DNA of 64,000 nucleotides from Chlamydoabsidia padenii (taxonomy: Eukaryota; Mucoromycota; Mucoromycetes; Mucorales; Cunninghamellaceae), in contig JAIWND010000014.1 in NCBI GenBank assembly GCA_025330725.1, positions 744,001-808,000 on the forward strand, read 5' to 3'. How positions within the stretch are numbered: position 1 is the first letter of the stretch; every line of letters starts with the position of its first letter. Positions 21,890 through 34,360 of the stretch are shown here, in pieces. The translations under genes were made by a program, and so were the position numbers. The notes under the pieces are model-generated. The model had not been told where the DNA came from, did no database searches, and was given only the letters and a program-made list of their open reading frames with translations.

Positions 21890-24800
21890 TCAATCACCAC
21901 GGAGCCCTTTTCGTACTGCCAATACCGAATCCTATGTAAACAAAGACAAAAACAAAAAAAGTCAGTTCCATCATCCTTCTTTATATTTGCTCGTTCTTCT
22001 ACTTACTACAATGACAGCATCCACACCATATGTCTTCTGAGCCACCGAGTTTTCCACTTCGTTATTGAGAACACCATATGTAAACAGTAAAAGCCCAGTT
22101 TCTTTGATCACTGATACCATCCTAGGAGCTTCCAAGATGGGTTCACTGGCAGCCACAATACCAAGTAGATCCGCTTGTTTGGCAAATCGAAGTGCACCTT
22201 GTAGAGAATTGCAACGAATGTCGGCCATTGATAAAGTACCAGCGTCTGTCAAGAAGAAGACCGGGTAATTGGGTTGTTTCAAGTTGAGAGCGAGGCAAAT
22301 TTCAGGGTGGAAGGAGGAGAAGATGATGCGTCGGTTTTCGTCAGCGTTATTGTAAACGCATTCTAATATGGTGTCGACAAATATATTGAGTTCCTGGAAT
22401 TGATGTAGTTCGTCGTCTTCAGCTTCATCCACCATAGGGTATTTAATTTCGATATTGCATCCCGCTGTTGAAGGTACCCGCTATATTCAATAGATTGACA
22501 TTAGTTATACATAATTCTATTATAGATTATACTGATGGATCCCCTCTCTCTCTTCTTCTTTATGTTTTACCTTTAATGTTTCCGCCAACGTGGTGAAGGG
22601 AGCTTGGATGGTTTCAGGACCATTTCCTTTTACTTTTCCAAGTTTATTGGTGCGAGTAAGCGCCAAACGATTCGAGTCATCAATGCGGGAGGAATTAGGC
22701 GGGTCCAAGATAGAGCCGAGAGAGTTGGACCGGTTGATACGTTGTTTTGCCACATATGTTCCATTGGTGACGGGTTCATCCATTGTAGTGTCTTGAGAGA
22801 TTGTGTTAATTGTAGGAATGATTTCGCCTTGACCGTTATTGGTGACACCCATATGATACTCTTTGATATGCCCAGAGGGTCGAAGGTTTAAGAATTGTTC
22901 AGCCGTAATTGCGTTCAAAGGAATATCAAAGCCAGTTTCAGTCACCGTCCAGTCATGATATATCACCGGTACAAGATCCTTGGTCAGTTGCACGTCTATA
23001 TATATATATATAAAAGAATACATGGTTAATGCTCGCTAATATTTTACATTACTATGTTCATTACCGAATTCCACGTATTCAGCACCGAGTGATGCAGCAG
23101 TAATGAAGGACAATACGGTGTTTTCCCCAACTTGAAGATTCGATCCCTTCTTGTTCATACCAGATCCACGGTGGCCGATTACCTAAAATTTTAATAGCAG
23201 CATAAAAAAAAATTGTTATTAATCGAGTATTCCGTATCCCCTCTTCTTCTTTTTACCTTTGTGTCCAACGATTTATAGTATGTATACCGATCACCCACAG
23301 ACATTCTTGGGTGAGTAAATGGGGAGATGACAAAGTATTCAAAACCAAGAGATCCAACGCATTCCAAAGTAGAGCTACGCACCAAGGGTACTGTTTGTTG
23401 TCCCCGCAAAGAAGAATTACCAATAGCTTGACCTTTAAATCCTTTTGTTTTTGAGTAGATGTGATCCGATGCAAGAAGTGAGGTACCACGAGCCAAAACA
23501 CCATTCCTTCCGTCTGTTGAAGATGAGCCACCACCGCCAAAAGTTTCGATGAGATCAAAGCGAATGACCACTTCTTCGGGCTTGGACGAATATAGGACGA
23601 TTGGTTCAGGATGTAGGAGATGATGTTGATTGTTTGGAGGCAGGTCAAGAATAGGGAATTCACCAGTAGCATTGGTAGCAGAGATAGCAATTGACAGCCT
23701 TTGATCTTCCGCTAATGCTTCCGTCAATGTTAAGAAGGATCGGGAGAGTGAATTGCGGACATCGTTGGATCCCAAAGTAACAATAATCATGCATTGGTTG
23801 GTAAGGTACTTGTGGCCATATAGTCGTTCGGGTCTTGCCAGGGACTTTGATTTACCAGTGGGAGGAGATCGTTCACCATCGGAGACAGAGATAGAGCGCT
23901 TATTGTTGATGATACCATTTGTAGCAGCATGTTTGTCAGAGTTCACCTTGGTTCCACATCCTTCGGGTTTCGTTTTTCGCCCAATGTCAAGATGACCCCT
24001 GAAGATCGCATGTTCGTATGCAGCCCAACCATTTGCATCCACTTTTGTTTTTTCCGCCCCACCGTCTAAAAGAAGCTGCACCATATCGATGTCACCTTCA
24101 ATAGCTAAGTTTTCACATTTTTTTTTTAAATAAAAAAAAAAAAAAAGAATACGAGATAAGTATTCAATCATTGATTACCAACTTTGTTCCTGTCATCTTA
24201 CCAGCAACCATAAGTGGAGTAACACCATTAATCTTTTCGGAAAGGTTCACATCTGCATGTCCATCTTTGATCAACATCTTGGCACCATCAATGAAGCCGT
24301 TGCGGATAGCTAAAAGCAAAGCAGTTTCCCCATCATCGTCAGCAATGTCCACCGAAGCACCTTTTTCAATCAACAACTGTAATAATGTAATGTTTTTAAG
24401 TTCCACCGCCATAGCCACAGGAGAAGGGTGATGAGAAGAGAGGGTGAAATCAGGTTTTGTCGAGGATTCCGTCGCCGTTGTTCCATCCATAGTTTCCTTG
24501 ATAGATGCCACTATTATAACCCATTAATCAAAACAGATACTTTATTGTTAGTTTCAATCCTTTTTTTTCTTTTTTCGTTTACTTTTGTCAAAATTCATTC
24601 ATTACCTGCAATAATTCCGTCCACATTCTTGATACGACCAATTTCGATGATTGTTCTTGCAGTTTCAGGACGACCATGAAGAAGTGACAAAAACAAAGGA
24701 GTGTGCCCATCCCTATCTTGCCATTGAGAATCAGTAAAACCAGCGTCGTAAATATAGTCACCTTGTTTCGCCGCATGATCCAATAATAATCTAGCCATGA

Positions 24801-25512
24801 AGGGTGAGTCGCATTCGGCCGCGTAATGGAGAGGACGTCGACCAGAGAAGTCTGTTTGATTTGCTAATTCAGGTACTAATTCCAATAAAACAGTGGTGCC
24901 CTTTATAGCCGCTTCGTCCAGTGAATCCGCATGAATGGCAAGTTTGTGTAGAGTATTTCGTTCATTGATGTCGTGATATTGTAAAGGATCCAGGCCAGCG
25001 CCGATCAAAAACTTCAAACATTGTATCGATCCCTTTTGAGTTGCCAATTCTAGTAAGCCGTATCGAGTCTATTGGTTTGAAAATAAAAATAGAGTAAGTT
25101 TTCCCCTTGAGTTACCATAGTTACCCACATACCATGTCCAAATCATGTGCTGATATGTTGCCCAATGAGTCAGAAGATTGAATAAGGCTTGATAGTTTTT
25201 CCGTGTCGTCTTCCTCGATTGCTTCTGCAAATTGTCGATTTTGGGTGTCAGTAAGAAGATTGTGCCGGCTAATCTTGGAAGGCAGGGATAACTTGGCTGT
25301 AGGATGGTGGTGTTGATAGGCGGATTCTAAATTCGGTGTAACCGTTTTATTGACAGTCGAAAGAGAGGTGATCCAATGAGTTAACTTGTCCATTTCATTT
25401 CGCATAAAGTAGTGATTTGCAAACGGGAGAACCGAAACCTAAAAAGATATCCCGAGTATACAATCACATTAAAAACACTGTTTCGAGGGTCGTCCATGAG
25501 TCATGATCATTG

Positions 25513-25559
<47 letters not shown>

Positions 25560-26163
25560 TTACCTTTGTTTCCCAGTAAACAGTTTGTGTATCAAGGCCG
25601 AGTTTCTTGTCCAACCTAGAAGTGAAAAAAAGCATGTTTTGTATGAGTAATGTTAACAAATCCGTACTGTTTATCTTTACTTACTTTTTTAGTATCTTTT
25701 TGAATCCTTTAGCGTTTAGTTCAGCAAAGCGCATCAGTTTGTTCAACTGTGTCCTAGTTTCTTGAAGGGCGCCAGCTAGTTCATCGGTTATGTCAGTGCA
25801 GGAGGATCCAGATGTACTTGTTTTATCGTCATCCAAAGCTACTTTTTCGTTGACGTCTTTATGCTGCTGGTACTTTTCAGAGAGGATCCAAAGGCGACGG
25901 TCAATTTGGGCTTGCTTGTATGAGTAGAATGTGTTCACCTTTTCTACTTCTCTATCTAATTGGAAGAAGATGGCTAGAGTGGTATGAGAATGAGTAAGCA
26001 TGTGTCTGTTAATAAGTATTTTTTGTGTACCTGTAGTAGTTTCTGTTGAAGGTGGCAGATGGTGAGAGGCTTCATTAATGTACTTTTTCAACGCCTTGTA
26101 GGAGAGATAGTTCTTGGACCATTCCGGTAACTGGTTATTCAATAGTGCCTTTCCAAACTTCAT
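21890..26163 (-). CDS. GDE1: Glycerophosphodiester phosphodiesterase with SPX and ankyrin repeats
   Basis: Eleven exons (26163-26031, 25973-25685, 25615-25564, 25438-25133, 25068-24606, 24510-24202, 24104-23257, 23182-23065, 22995-22571, 22480-22007, 21931-21890) give about 1152 residues, close to yeast Gde1. The order is as follows. An N-terminal SPX domain (MKFGKALLNNQLPEWSKNYL to about 160) senses inositol pyrophosphates. Ankyrin repeats span about 262-550 (for example GETALLLAIRNGFIDGAKML, DGHTPLFLSLLHGRPETAR). A linker and C2-like region run to 800. The GDPD catalytic domain follows: GHRGSG at about 803, ENTVLSF, DVQLTKDLVPVIYHD, and CNIEIKYP. The catalytic His residues and acidic metal ligands are present, so this is an active Gde1-type enzyme rather than the inactive Pho81 type. 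It hydrolyses glycerophosphocholine in the cytosol and links to phosphate supply. Intron 1 is only 57 nt and stop-free. Confidence 0.95.
25514..25556. repeat. 43-nt poly(T) inside a Gde1 intron
   Basis: In the transcript this is an A-run lying just after the donor of the intron between exons 3 and 4. A 44-nt run lies in an equivalent place in the ABC transporter gene. Confidence 0.8.
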
Positions 26164-26605
26164 GGCGATTTAATTACTCTTTGGCTTGTTAAGAAGAAGA
26201 CGAAAAAAGCAAAAGCAAAAAAAAAAAAAATTTGGATCCATGGTTTTATATGGATCAAGCGCGGAGATCGAATATATATTCTCCCATGTGGGAAATTCAA
26301 CTAACATCAGATGTTGGTGGAGTACATGAATTCATACTCGATAGTCATAAACATCTTCTCAAGTGATCTTTTATAGCTTATTTTAGGTTATATGTAACTG
26401 TAAATGAGACTCATTTTCTACCCATATGAACAAAAACGAAGATGGTGTGGTCACGGATACCCTGGGTCCTGTTTGGCCAGTTTTGGAAGGCGGGAACTCA
26501 AATTTTGGAAGAAAAAAAAAAAAAAGCTTTTGGGAGGGCGCGTTCTATCAATTTTTCTCCTTCACTTTACCAATTTGCAACAGCTAGATTGGTGCCATTT
26601 ATATC
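26164..26605. promoter_or_regulatory. Bidirectional promoter region, Gde1 / Nup155-like
   Basis: A 442-bp spacer between divergent start codons. A variant of the recurrent element (GGCGGGAACTCAAATTTTGG, from 26489) lies about 108 bp from the Nup ATG. A run of A precedes it nearer to Gde1 (26217-26230). No PHO4-type CACGTG site was noticed. Confidence 0.45.
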
Positions 26606-29600
26606 ATGATTGGTACCCCAAGCACTCATACTAATGCTGGAAATCTATTAAACGGACTAATCGACTTGGATCAGCAACATATTGACTTGACCGATTTGTT
26701 AAAAGGTATATAGGAATCTAAACGTAAAATTCGTTTTTGTGTTTATAATTTAACACTGATCTTTTTTTTTTTTTTTTTTTTTTTTCTTCTTTCTTAAAGG
26801 TTCCACTTCAAATTGCTATACACATCCTCTCCTTGAAAACGTCACCCCTTTTGCGAAATTCAATTCATCAACTCTACCAAAAAATCTTGCCGAGACTGCC
26901 TTTGATGGTAGGTTTGCTTATTTGGTCTTTACACAATACAACACAACGACTAAATATACTTTTACCTCTCCTATTATATAATAGACGTGGAATCTCATAC
27001 AATCTTCCAAGGCATACTACCCGAACTCGACCTGATTTGGTATTCAAAGGACAACATTCTGTATTTTTGGGATTATGTAAATGGGTAAGGATTAAACAAA
27101 CAGGTGCTCACTCGATTAGTTTCCAACTTTCTCTGTTTTTTGTATAGGTTAGACAAGCGATACAGTGAACAGGATCAAGTTATCAACGATGTTGGTGTCA
27201 TTAAACCAAAACCAGGTTCGTCTTAAAGCATAATAAAAGGATTAGGTGATAATATACTAACATCACATATATTTACCACCAATTTCTAGGTGTATTCGAC
27301 AAGTCTGTTCAACATGCATTGGTAGTTACGACACCTGTTGAAGTCATTCTTATTGGTATTGAACGGAAATATTCCGATGGCTTCTCCCTTACCTTATATA
27401 AAGAATTATCTGCAACAACCAATGGCGTGGAAATGACCTCTATTTGTGGAACAGACAATGGACGTATCTTCATGTGTGGAAAATACAATCATCATATATA
27501 TGAAATCCAATACAAGGTAAAAACAGTTAACTAATTGATGTTGGTATATGTCTTCTAAACTTGCACCCCTTTTCTCTCTTTCTCTCTTTTTCTCTAACAT
27601 AGGGTCCTTCACTATTAAAAACATCAGCACGACAATTCTTGCCTACTTCCTCTTGCTCTGTACATCGTTGGACAGGAAAGTCCAATGTCTTTGGCCTATT
27701 CAGTCCTGATACTCAATGTAAGTAAAACTGAAAAAATCATGACATTGATATCCGCCTTGATCTAACAACAAGTATTTTGATATTTAATAGCCAACTCGAA
27801 ACGCAAAGGTCTCATCATCGACAATGAACGGAACGTTTTATATGCATATTCCGACACCTCTATAGAAGTAAGTAGTGTATCAAGGAAGGGGTAATTGAAT
27901 GTATCATCTAATAATATGTCTCTCCTAGTTATACTACCTCGGCTCAACAACAAACGAATTCAAATGTATCGCCAAAAACACGGATATCGCCAACTCTGCT
28001 CTTTTGATGTGTCGCCAAGATTCAATGTTGTATGCAGCCTCTGACTTCGCCATCAATGGCCTTCAAATTGTGCCAAACTCTGAATCAAGAAAAATACATC
28101 TCGTTGCTATCACCAAACATGGATTCCGACTCTACTTTACTCATCAACGGGACTCCTTACGAACCAATTATATCTACCCAAGCAACATCAAACTACCACC
28201 TGACTCTCTCGAATTGGTCCATGTACGTTTACCTTCACCTCCAGTCTCATCAATCAACCCAACCATACAGGCTAATCCACAAGTTAATAAATCATATTAT
28301 GGCTCTGGTGTACTTTTGGTATCTCAACCATGCAGTGACGATGGGGATATAGTCTATATGTCCTCTGTAGCTGTTGGCAATACGTTGGTCGGGAACGTAA
28401 GTGTAAAAAAAAAAAAAAAAAAAATTAACTAACTAATAGGTTACTCATCAAAACTTTTATCATTCTTATGTAGTCATATCAACAATATCCTTATGTAGAA
28501 ACTGTATCTAGTTTGAACATTAATACTAAAGTGTGGTCAATTGTGGAAGCTAACTCGCCAAATAAAGGAAAATACCCTATCAACGATATTGGTAGCCAGC
28601 TGACTGAGCAACCTCGTACATTCCTTATGCTGACCGACTCTGGACTATCATTCTTCAACAAGCAACGACCCATTGACATGCTTCAACAATTACTACGGTC
28701 CTATGACGAATCCAAAATTGAAAACTTCCAACGTGATCTGCAAATCTTCATCGGTCAATATGGACAAACTCAAGTATGCGCCATGTGTCTTGGTATCTTC
28801 TGTTTTGAAGAAGGTAAAATTAGGATGATGATAATGATAATGCTGGGTGTATATATTATTCACAATCAATCATTTATTTTCTATAGACGAAATCAGTCAA
28901 CGAGCGAAACAAGTATTCTTCGACTATGGTGGTAACCCTTCTGTAATAACTCATGGCACCCACGCTGATCAGGCGGTTGGTCAAACTAATGTCAACTATA
29001 GTGGCAAACGTGATGGTTTGGCGTTGTACTTTAGTCGTCTTGTGTCTGACGTGTGGAAAACAAAAGTGTTTGAAATAATGTAGGTTTAATAGAAAAAGGT
29101 AATAGAATGAATTGTACAATGTTAACTAACTTGGTTATTTCATATCAATTTACCTCTAGTCCACAAAAGGCCCAAGTTGAATTCTCAAATAGAATGCAAT
29201 CGAAACTATTCTCGGCTCAAAGAAACCTATCCAAACTCAAACAATTTATGGATTTGTAAGTATCTTTATACACTATCGTCGTATCAAACTCACAAACTGG
29301 CATTTTGTATAATAATAGAAACCCGGAATTTCACAACCCAACATCGGTACAAGACAATACATTCCAATCCAATGATAACAATATGCTTCGACCACTACTG
29401 GTAAATCTAGAATACTACAAAAAAGGAAAAGAATCGATGAATCAATGCGTCTAACTATTCTCTCTTAGGCGGAGCAACAATCGTTGCATGAACTCTACCA
29501 ATTACTGACACAGTGCATTGAAGCGATATCCTTTATAGATTTTATCATTGATGTTAACCTCAAGGACGTATTGCGATGGTAAGTGAATGTATAGACACCC

Positions 29601-30804
29601 GATATAATCATGATGGAAAACTAACATACTGTTCTTTTTTTTTTCTTTTTTCTTTTTTTTTTTCTTTAACTAGCGTACCTGAATCCATTCGGGCTGAAAT
29701 GATGGAGACCACTCTGGAATCAATGTTGACTTCTTCTCGTGGTGTGGAACTCAAACGTGATTTGGTGATTGCTGCAATTTACAAGTATGGGTCCAACTAC
29801 CTTCATGCAGGATATAATCTTATCAGCAACTCATTACAAAGAAAATGTCCGTCTTTCTTCAAACCAAGTGACATGGCTTTTTTTAAGGTAAATTGGGGTG
29901 GGTGGAATGCATAACTACTCTGTACTAACATATTTACTTTTAAAAGGGCATAGAAAGTCTTGCCTGCGCTACCAGAGACGATGTAGATTACGAACGAATA
30001 ATAGCTTTAAACGAATCACTCAAATACCTACAAGAGGCAGCAGACACCATCACGGGCGACAAACTAAAGGAAATATGTACAGAATATCGATACCAAGGCT
30101 ATTATATAGGTGTGGTCAAGCTTGCACTGGAACGGGCCAAGAGGCTGGATCCTCAGAATCAAGGATTGACGTATGTCGAAAGCACTGGATCACTAGTCTC
30201 ACCACCAACACAACAAACCGAATCAATGGCACTCGATAATGACTCTAAGTCTCACTTTTATCAACTTCGCCTACAATGTTATGAACAGATCTTCCAAGCT
30301 CTTGCTGAAGTACGAAGCCTACGACGGGGTGACCGGGTGGAGGTCAGAGGACGACAAATACACAGCAACAATCCTGACATACTTGCCGATGAAGTACTTT
30401 CGACTGCATTATCATCAAATGACATACTCTTCCACTACACACTTTACCAATGGTTTTTGGTGGGATCTAAAAACGACAATAGCATGCTCACGGAGCTTCT
30501 CTCTGTTGACACCGAATATATCGTTCCCTTCCTTAAGGAATTCGTGCAAGTGTTTGAAGGATTGGACTTTTTATGGAAATACTATCGACGACGAGAACAG
30601 TACTTTGAAGCAGCACTCTATTTGGAAGCCCTGGCGATGGAATCACCTGATCTCGACACTAATCAGCGTATGGAATATCTTGGTATGGCGACTTTATATG
30701 CACGTGCTCGGGAACCAAAGTACCTGGAACGACAAGAAGCTGCACAATTCATTCAACGATTGGAACAACAAATGGAACAACTTCGGACGACAATGCAGCA
30801 ATAA
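26606..30804 (+). CDS. NUP155: Nuclear pore inner-ring nucleoporin Nup155/Nup170 family
   Basis: Fifteen exons (first 26606-26705, last 29947-30804) join in phase to give about 1051 residues. The N-terminal beta-propeller is clear: PELDLIWYSKDNILYFWDY, then KPKPGVFDKSVQHALVVTTP, VEVILIGIER and GVEMTSICGTDNGRIFMCG, all closely matching the Nup155/Nup157/Nup170 pattern. The helical half includes DYGGNPSVI, VKLALERAKRLDPQ and FLWKYYRRREQYFEAALYLEALA. The protein would sit in the inner ring of the nuclear pore. It ends at FIQRLEQQMEQLRTTMQQ, where vertebrate Nup155 continues for over 200 residues. AATAAA signals follow within 120 bp, so the shortening looks real rather than a missed exon. The ATG at 26606 fits the family's N-terminus. 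Confidence 0.92.
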
Positions 30805-31320
30805 TGGCATACCAGCGATACTTACTATGATGGTGGATAGATGAACGGAAAAGTCTGCAACCTTTGGTATTTACACTAGTCCTTTAGAATAGTATGTCCT
30901 CCCTCTCCTTGATAAAAATAAAAAACTTAATCAACTTTATGCATTGTTTATCACTTTATGGTCTTTATTGAAGTAGCTTGATAACATTACGTGCTTGATG
31001 TCAAGTTTTATGCACAAAACTCCGCTTACCAAATCAGGGGTTCACACTTGTGTCGTCTGTCAACGGTTCTTACGAATCCCTTTTTCTTTGCAAAGGGGAT
31101 CAAAAAGATGATAACCATCAGGGTATAATGATTATAGACAATTAGAAATGATGTTATCATATCAAAAAAGAGAACAGTTTCATGTAATATGGCGTGCTTC
31201 CGAAAGATTCTGAGGGATTCATTTCAACTGTGTCACCACTAAACCCAAACTTCAAATCCCGACTTTTTTTTTCATGCATAAAAAAAGATCCCCCTTCCCC
31301 CTTTTTTTCTCTTTATAACA
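30805..31320. other. Spacer and arylsulfotransferase-like promoter
   Basis: Contains polyadenylation-like signals (30916 onward) for the nucleoporin. It also has an AAATCCCG element at 31254-31261, 60 bp before the next ATG, followed by TTCATGCA at 31271-31278 and a pyrimidine-rich leader. Confidence 0.5.
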
Positions 31321-32552
31321 ATGGCACCTATCCAACAAAACAGTTTGAAAAGACGCAAGGTGGGATTAACAGGCGTGGATCATGACAAGGTGCAGCCTGG
31401 GTATACCTTGTTTACTCCACTCAGTAGCGATGGCCGAGTCTATCTAATCAACAATGATGGTGATACAATCCGTGAATGGCATTTACCTTACCGCCCTGGA
31501 CGACATGCTCGATTTCTTTCAAATGGTCATTTGGCATTCAATGGTGCTCTTCCAACCGACCCTCACCTGTTTCTGATGTGGGAAAAGTACCGAGGCGGGG
31601 CGATGATCCAGGTGGATCCTTTGAATGGTAAAATTGTACGATCTCATCACGACCCTATGGCTCATCACGACGCTCACCACCTGGACGATGGATCTATTCT
31701 GTACACCACCGTGGAGGCTCTTTCCCAGACCGAAGGCGAGCAAATTCAAGGCGGAGTGGTGGGATCGGAAGCTTTTGGGATTGTCTATAGTGATGTGATC
31801 AAGCAGGTGGATGCGGATAATAAGGTGATTTGGACTTGGCGTGCGTTTGATCATTTAACCAAGTCAGAGTATGCCCTTCAACCTCATTACCCTCGTGAAC
31901 ACTGGCCTTTGATCAATACAGTCTACCCGCTGAAGGATGGTAATATTTTGGCCAGTCTACGCAGCGTCTCGGCGGTGATCATCATTGAAAAAACCACGGG
32001 CAAGGTGATTTGGCAATTGGATCGTACTACGGTGGCTCAACAGCATAATCCTACCGAATTGGAGAATGGAAACATCTTGATCTTTGATAATGGCGCTTTT
32101 CGTACTGACGAAAGTGTCAACTTTTCTCGTGTGATCGAGGTGGATCGGGCGACAAAAGAGGTGGTATGGCAATACAAGGATCGGCAACCCGAGTTTTTCT
32201 TTACTCCGTTTATGGGCTGTAAGTGTTTGTTTTGAAACCCCGACAGATCGACTCGACAGTTTTTTTTTTTTTTTTTGCATGACTTTTAGCGGCACAGAAA
32301 CTACCTAATGGGAATGTCTTGGTGAATGAAGCTGCTTTTGGTCGGATATTTGAAGTCACTGTGGATGGTACTTTGGTATTCGAATATATCAATCCTTACT
32401 TTAACCAATATACTGTACCTGAATTACTGCCTGCCTTCCCTCATGAAAGCAATGCTCTCTTTCGGGCTTACAAGTATACCAAAGATCAACTATCTTGGCT
32501 TGATGAAAATGGTCAAAAGGAAAAGATCGTTATTTGTGTTGATTTGAAATAG
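31321..32552 (+). CDS. Arylsulfotransferase (ASST)-like beta-propeller protein
   Basis: Two exons (31321-32218, 32290-32552) give 386 residues. The repeated blades with Asn-Gly turns, such as PGRHARFLSNGHLAFNG, AHHDAHHLDDGSILYTT, INTVYPLKDGNILASLRS and QHNPTELENGNILIFDNG, are typical of the arylsulfotransferase (ASST, Arylsulfotran_2) family. In bacteria these enzymes transfer sulfuryl groups from one phenol to another without PAPS. Conserved His residues are present in the His-Asp and Gln-His-Asn positions, but I cannot map the catalytic His with certainty. There is no signal peptide or membrane segment, so a cytosolic location is likely, unlike periplasmic bacterial ASST. The substrate is unknown. 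The intron has a T-run and a GCATGA motif near its acceptor. Confidence 0.8.
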
Positions 32553-32741
32553 ACAAGTAGAAGCTACTTTTTTTTAAAAAATAATAATAAAGTTATGTAA
32601 TGGATCAGTTATATAGATCAGGCCGAATTTTAAACACCCGACAGCGGACTAAATTCTCAGGGAATAAAAAAAGTAGATTACCCTTTCCTTTCCTTTCCAC
32701 TCCACCTTTCTTCTCTCATGTTTATTCTTACCATTGACGAC

Positions 32742-33010
32742 ATAGTTTGCACCTTATGCATTGGACCAAGTAATTTGAGCTTCTTTTTCGGCGAATAAAG
32801 AAACGGAACTAGAACATTTGGCAACGAAACACAAGTAAGATGATTGAAACTGGGGAACGACGAAAATTACTTTTGAATGTGTTTTTAATCTCTCTCTCTC
32901 TTTCTCTCTTTTATAATATGTAAATAGATTAACTTGGAAGACTTTATCAACTCGATACAAATCAACCACTAACGATCAGCAAAAATAACAGGCTTCGTCA
33001 AAATGGGGCG
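32742..33010 (+). pseudogene. Myb/SANT-like gene relic
   Basis: A frame reading FSANKETELEHLATKHK (exon end at 32830) splices to LTWKTLSTRYKS after a short intron ending at 32929. Phe-x18-Trp spacing with acidic and His-Lys positions resembles one Myb/SANT repeat with Phe in place of the first Trp. An in-frame TGA lies upstream and a TAA downstream, no start is in reach, and the next downstream frame needs a shift. I see no complete gene. It could be a decayed Myb-type factor or a chance resemblance. Confidence 0.28.
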
Positions 33011-34279
33011 TGGGCTAACGAATGACTCTTCCATTACAAACACTGATCCTCTTGGCTCGGCCTCCATTATGTAAGACTGAAGAAAGAAGAACATTGTCTC
33101 GGAACATTCCTTCTTGTAGATAAAGTATGTTATACTAAAATACGGTAACTATTTTGTTTATGCTCATTCTTATAGTACGGTCTTCTTGGTCAAGGTAAAC
33201 AACAATAGCTCTGGATGGATGGAAAAGAAACCTTGACGGCTTACAGAATTAATGCAACTATCTCCTCATCACCTGTATGGTGAGGGCGTAATTGTCTTGT
33301 ACAAAGGGGGTCTACAACCGATGACTGTGGCTTGTAATGGCTTACGAAATGGAATGAATACAACGACCCTGGGCATCTGACGAAATATACCAATCTCAAC
33401 TTTTGACAGCAGCCCATAGAAAAAGACAAGGCATCAGGATTGGACTTTATGGATTCTTCCCCCCCTCCCTCTTCTCTCATTTAGAATAGGATAGCCTCTT
33501 TGATCTGGGAATAACCTGGTTTAAAATGAATTCATTATAGATTAGACTCTTCTTCCCTTATTATTATGCTACTCGATAAACTACTCGGCATACCTGATGA
33601 TACTTTACCAAGCAATCATCACAAGGAATTGTAGCGAGCCCTTTGGCTGATGGTGTCCCAACTCCTCTTCTTCATCATCATTGCTTTTTAGTCAAACTAG
33701 ATTTGTCTTTTATTTGTTTAATGAAACATGATAATAAAATAAATCTTATGTCTTTGTCCTATACTTGTTGATTTACTGTTTAGACTTTGGGGGGAAAGGC
33801 GCTATTGTAATATTCAGTCCCCGCTTTTTGTTTGCATGAATCATGATGACAAACGATCCTCAGTGTGTATAAATGAATCAAGTCGGATGTTTATTCTCTA
33901 GCACAAACCAAAAAAAAGGAGCGCAACTCTACTCTTGTAGTCCAAACATTTGAAAACTAAACAACCTCCATCTCATCCCCTTGGTAAGTAATGACTTTTT
34001 GATGTCCCAGCCATTTAACCAGACTATAGTGATTGTAGTCTTCTCTTCTATTCCTCTTTGAACATCACGAATTCCTTTTCGGGATTTGAATATTGTCGCC
34101 TGGATTCAAATTCACTTTTTTATCCCCTCCTACCAAAGAAAAGGTTAATCCATCGCACAGTTATAGAGAATGTGAATTTTTGTTCAACTACATTGACGGC
34201 CAACTATGAGGTGGGGGGATGTAGAGCATAGAGTTTGGGGGGGTGCGCTGTCTATTTGGTATACGATCTGACCATGACT

Positions 34280-34330
34280 TGATCATACAAATACATGATC
34301 TACATGATCTACATACATGATTAGATCATA
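34280..34330. repeat. ATGATC-rich tandem and near-palindromic tract
   Basis: CATGATCTA occurs twice in tandem, flanked by GATCATAC and TTAGATCAT in inverted sense. It could form a short hairpin. No function is known to me. Confidence 0.55.
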
Positions 34331-34360
34331 GCAAACCATGTAAAAATCACAAATTTGTCT

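Noticed and set aside
29888..30239. Alternative open frames in the Nup155 3' exon
   Set aside because: Other frames lack the Nup155 landmarks seen in the chosen frame (VKLALERAKRLDPQ and FLWKYYRRREQ).
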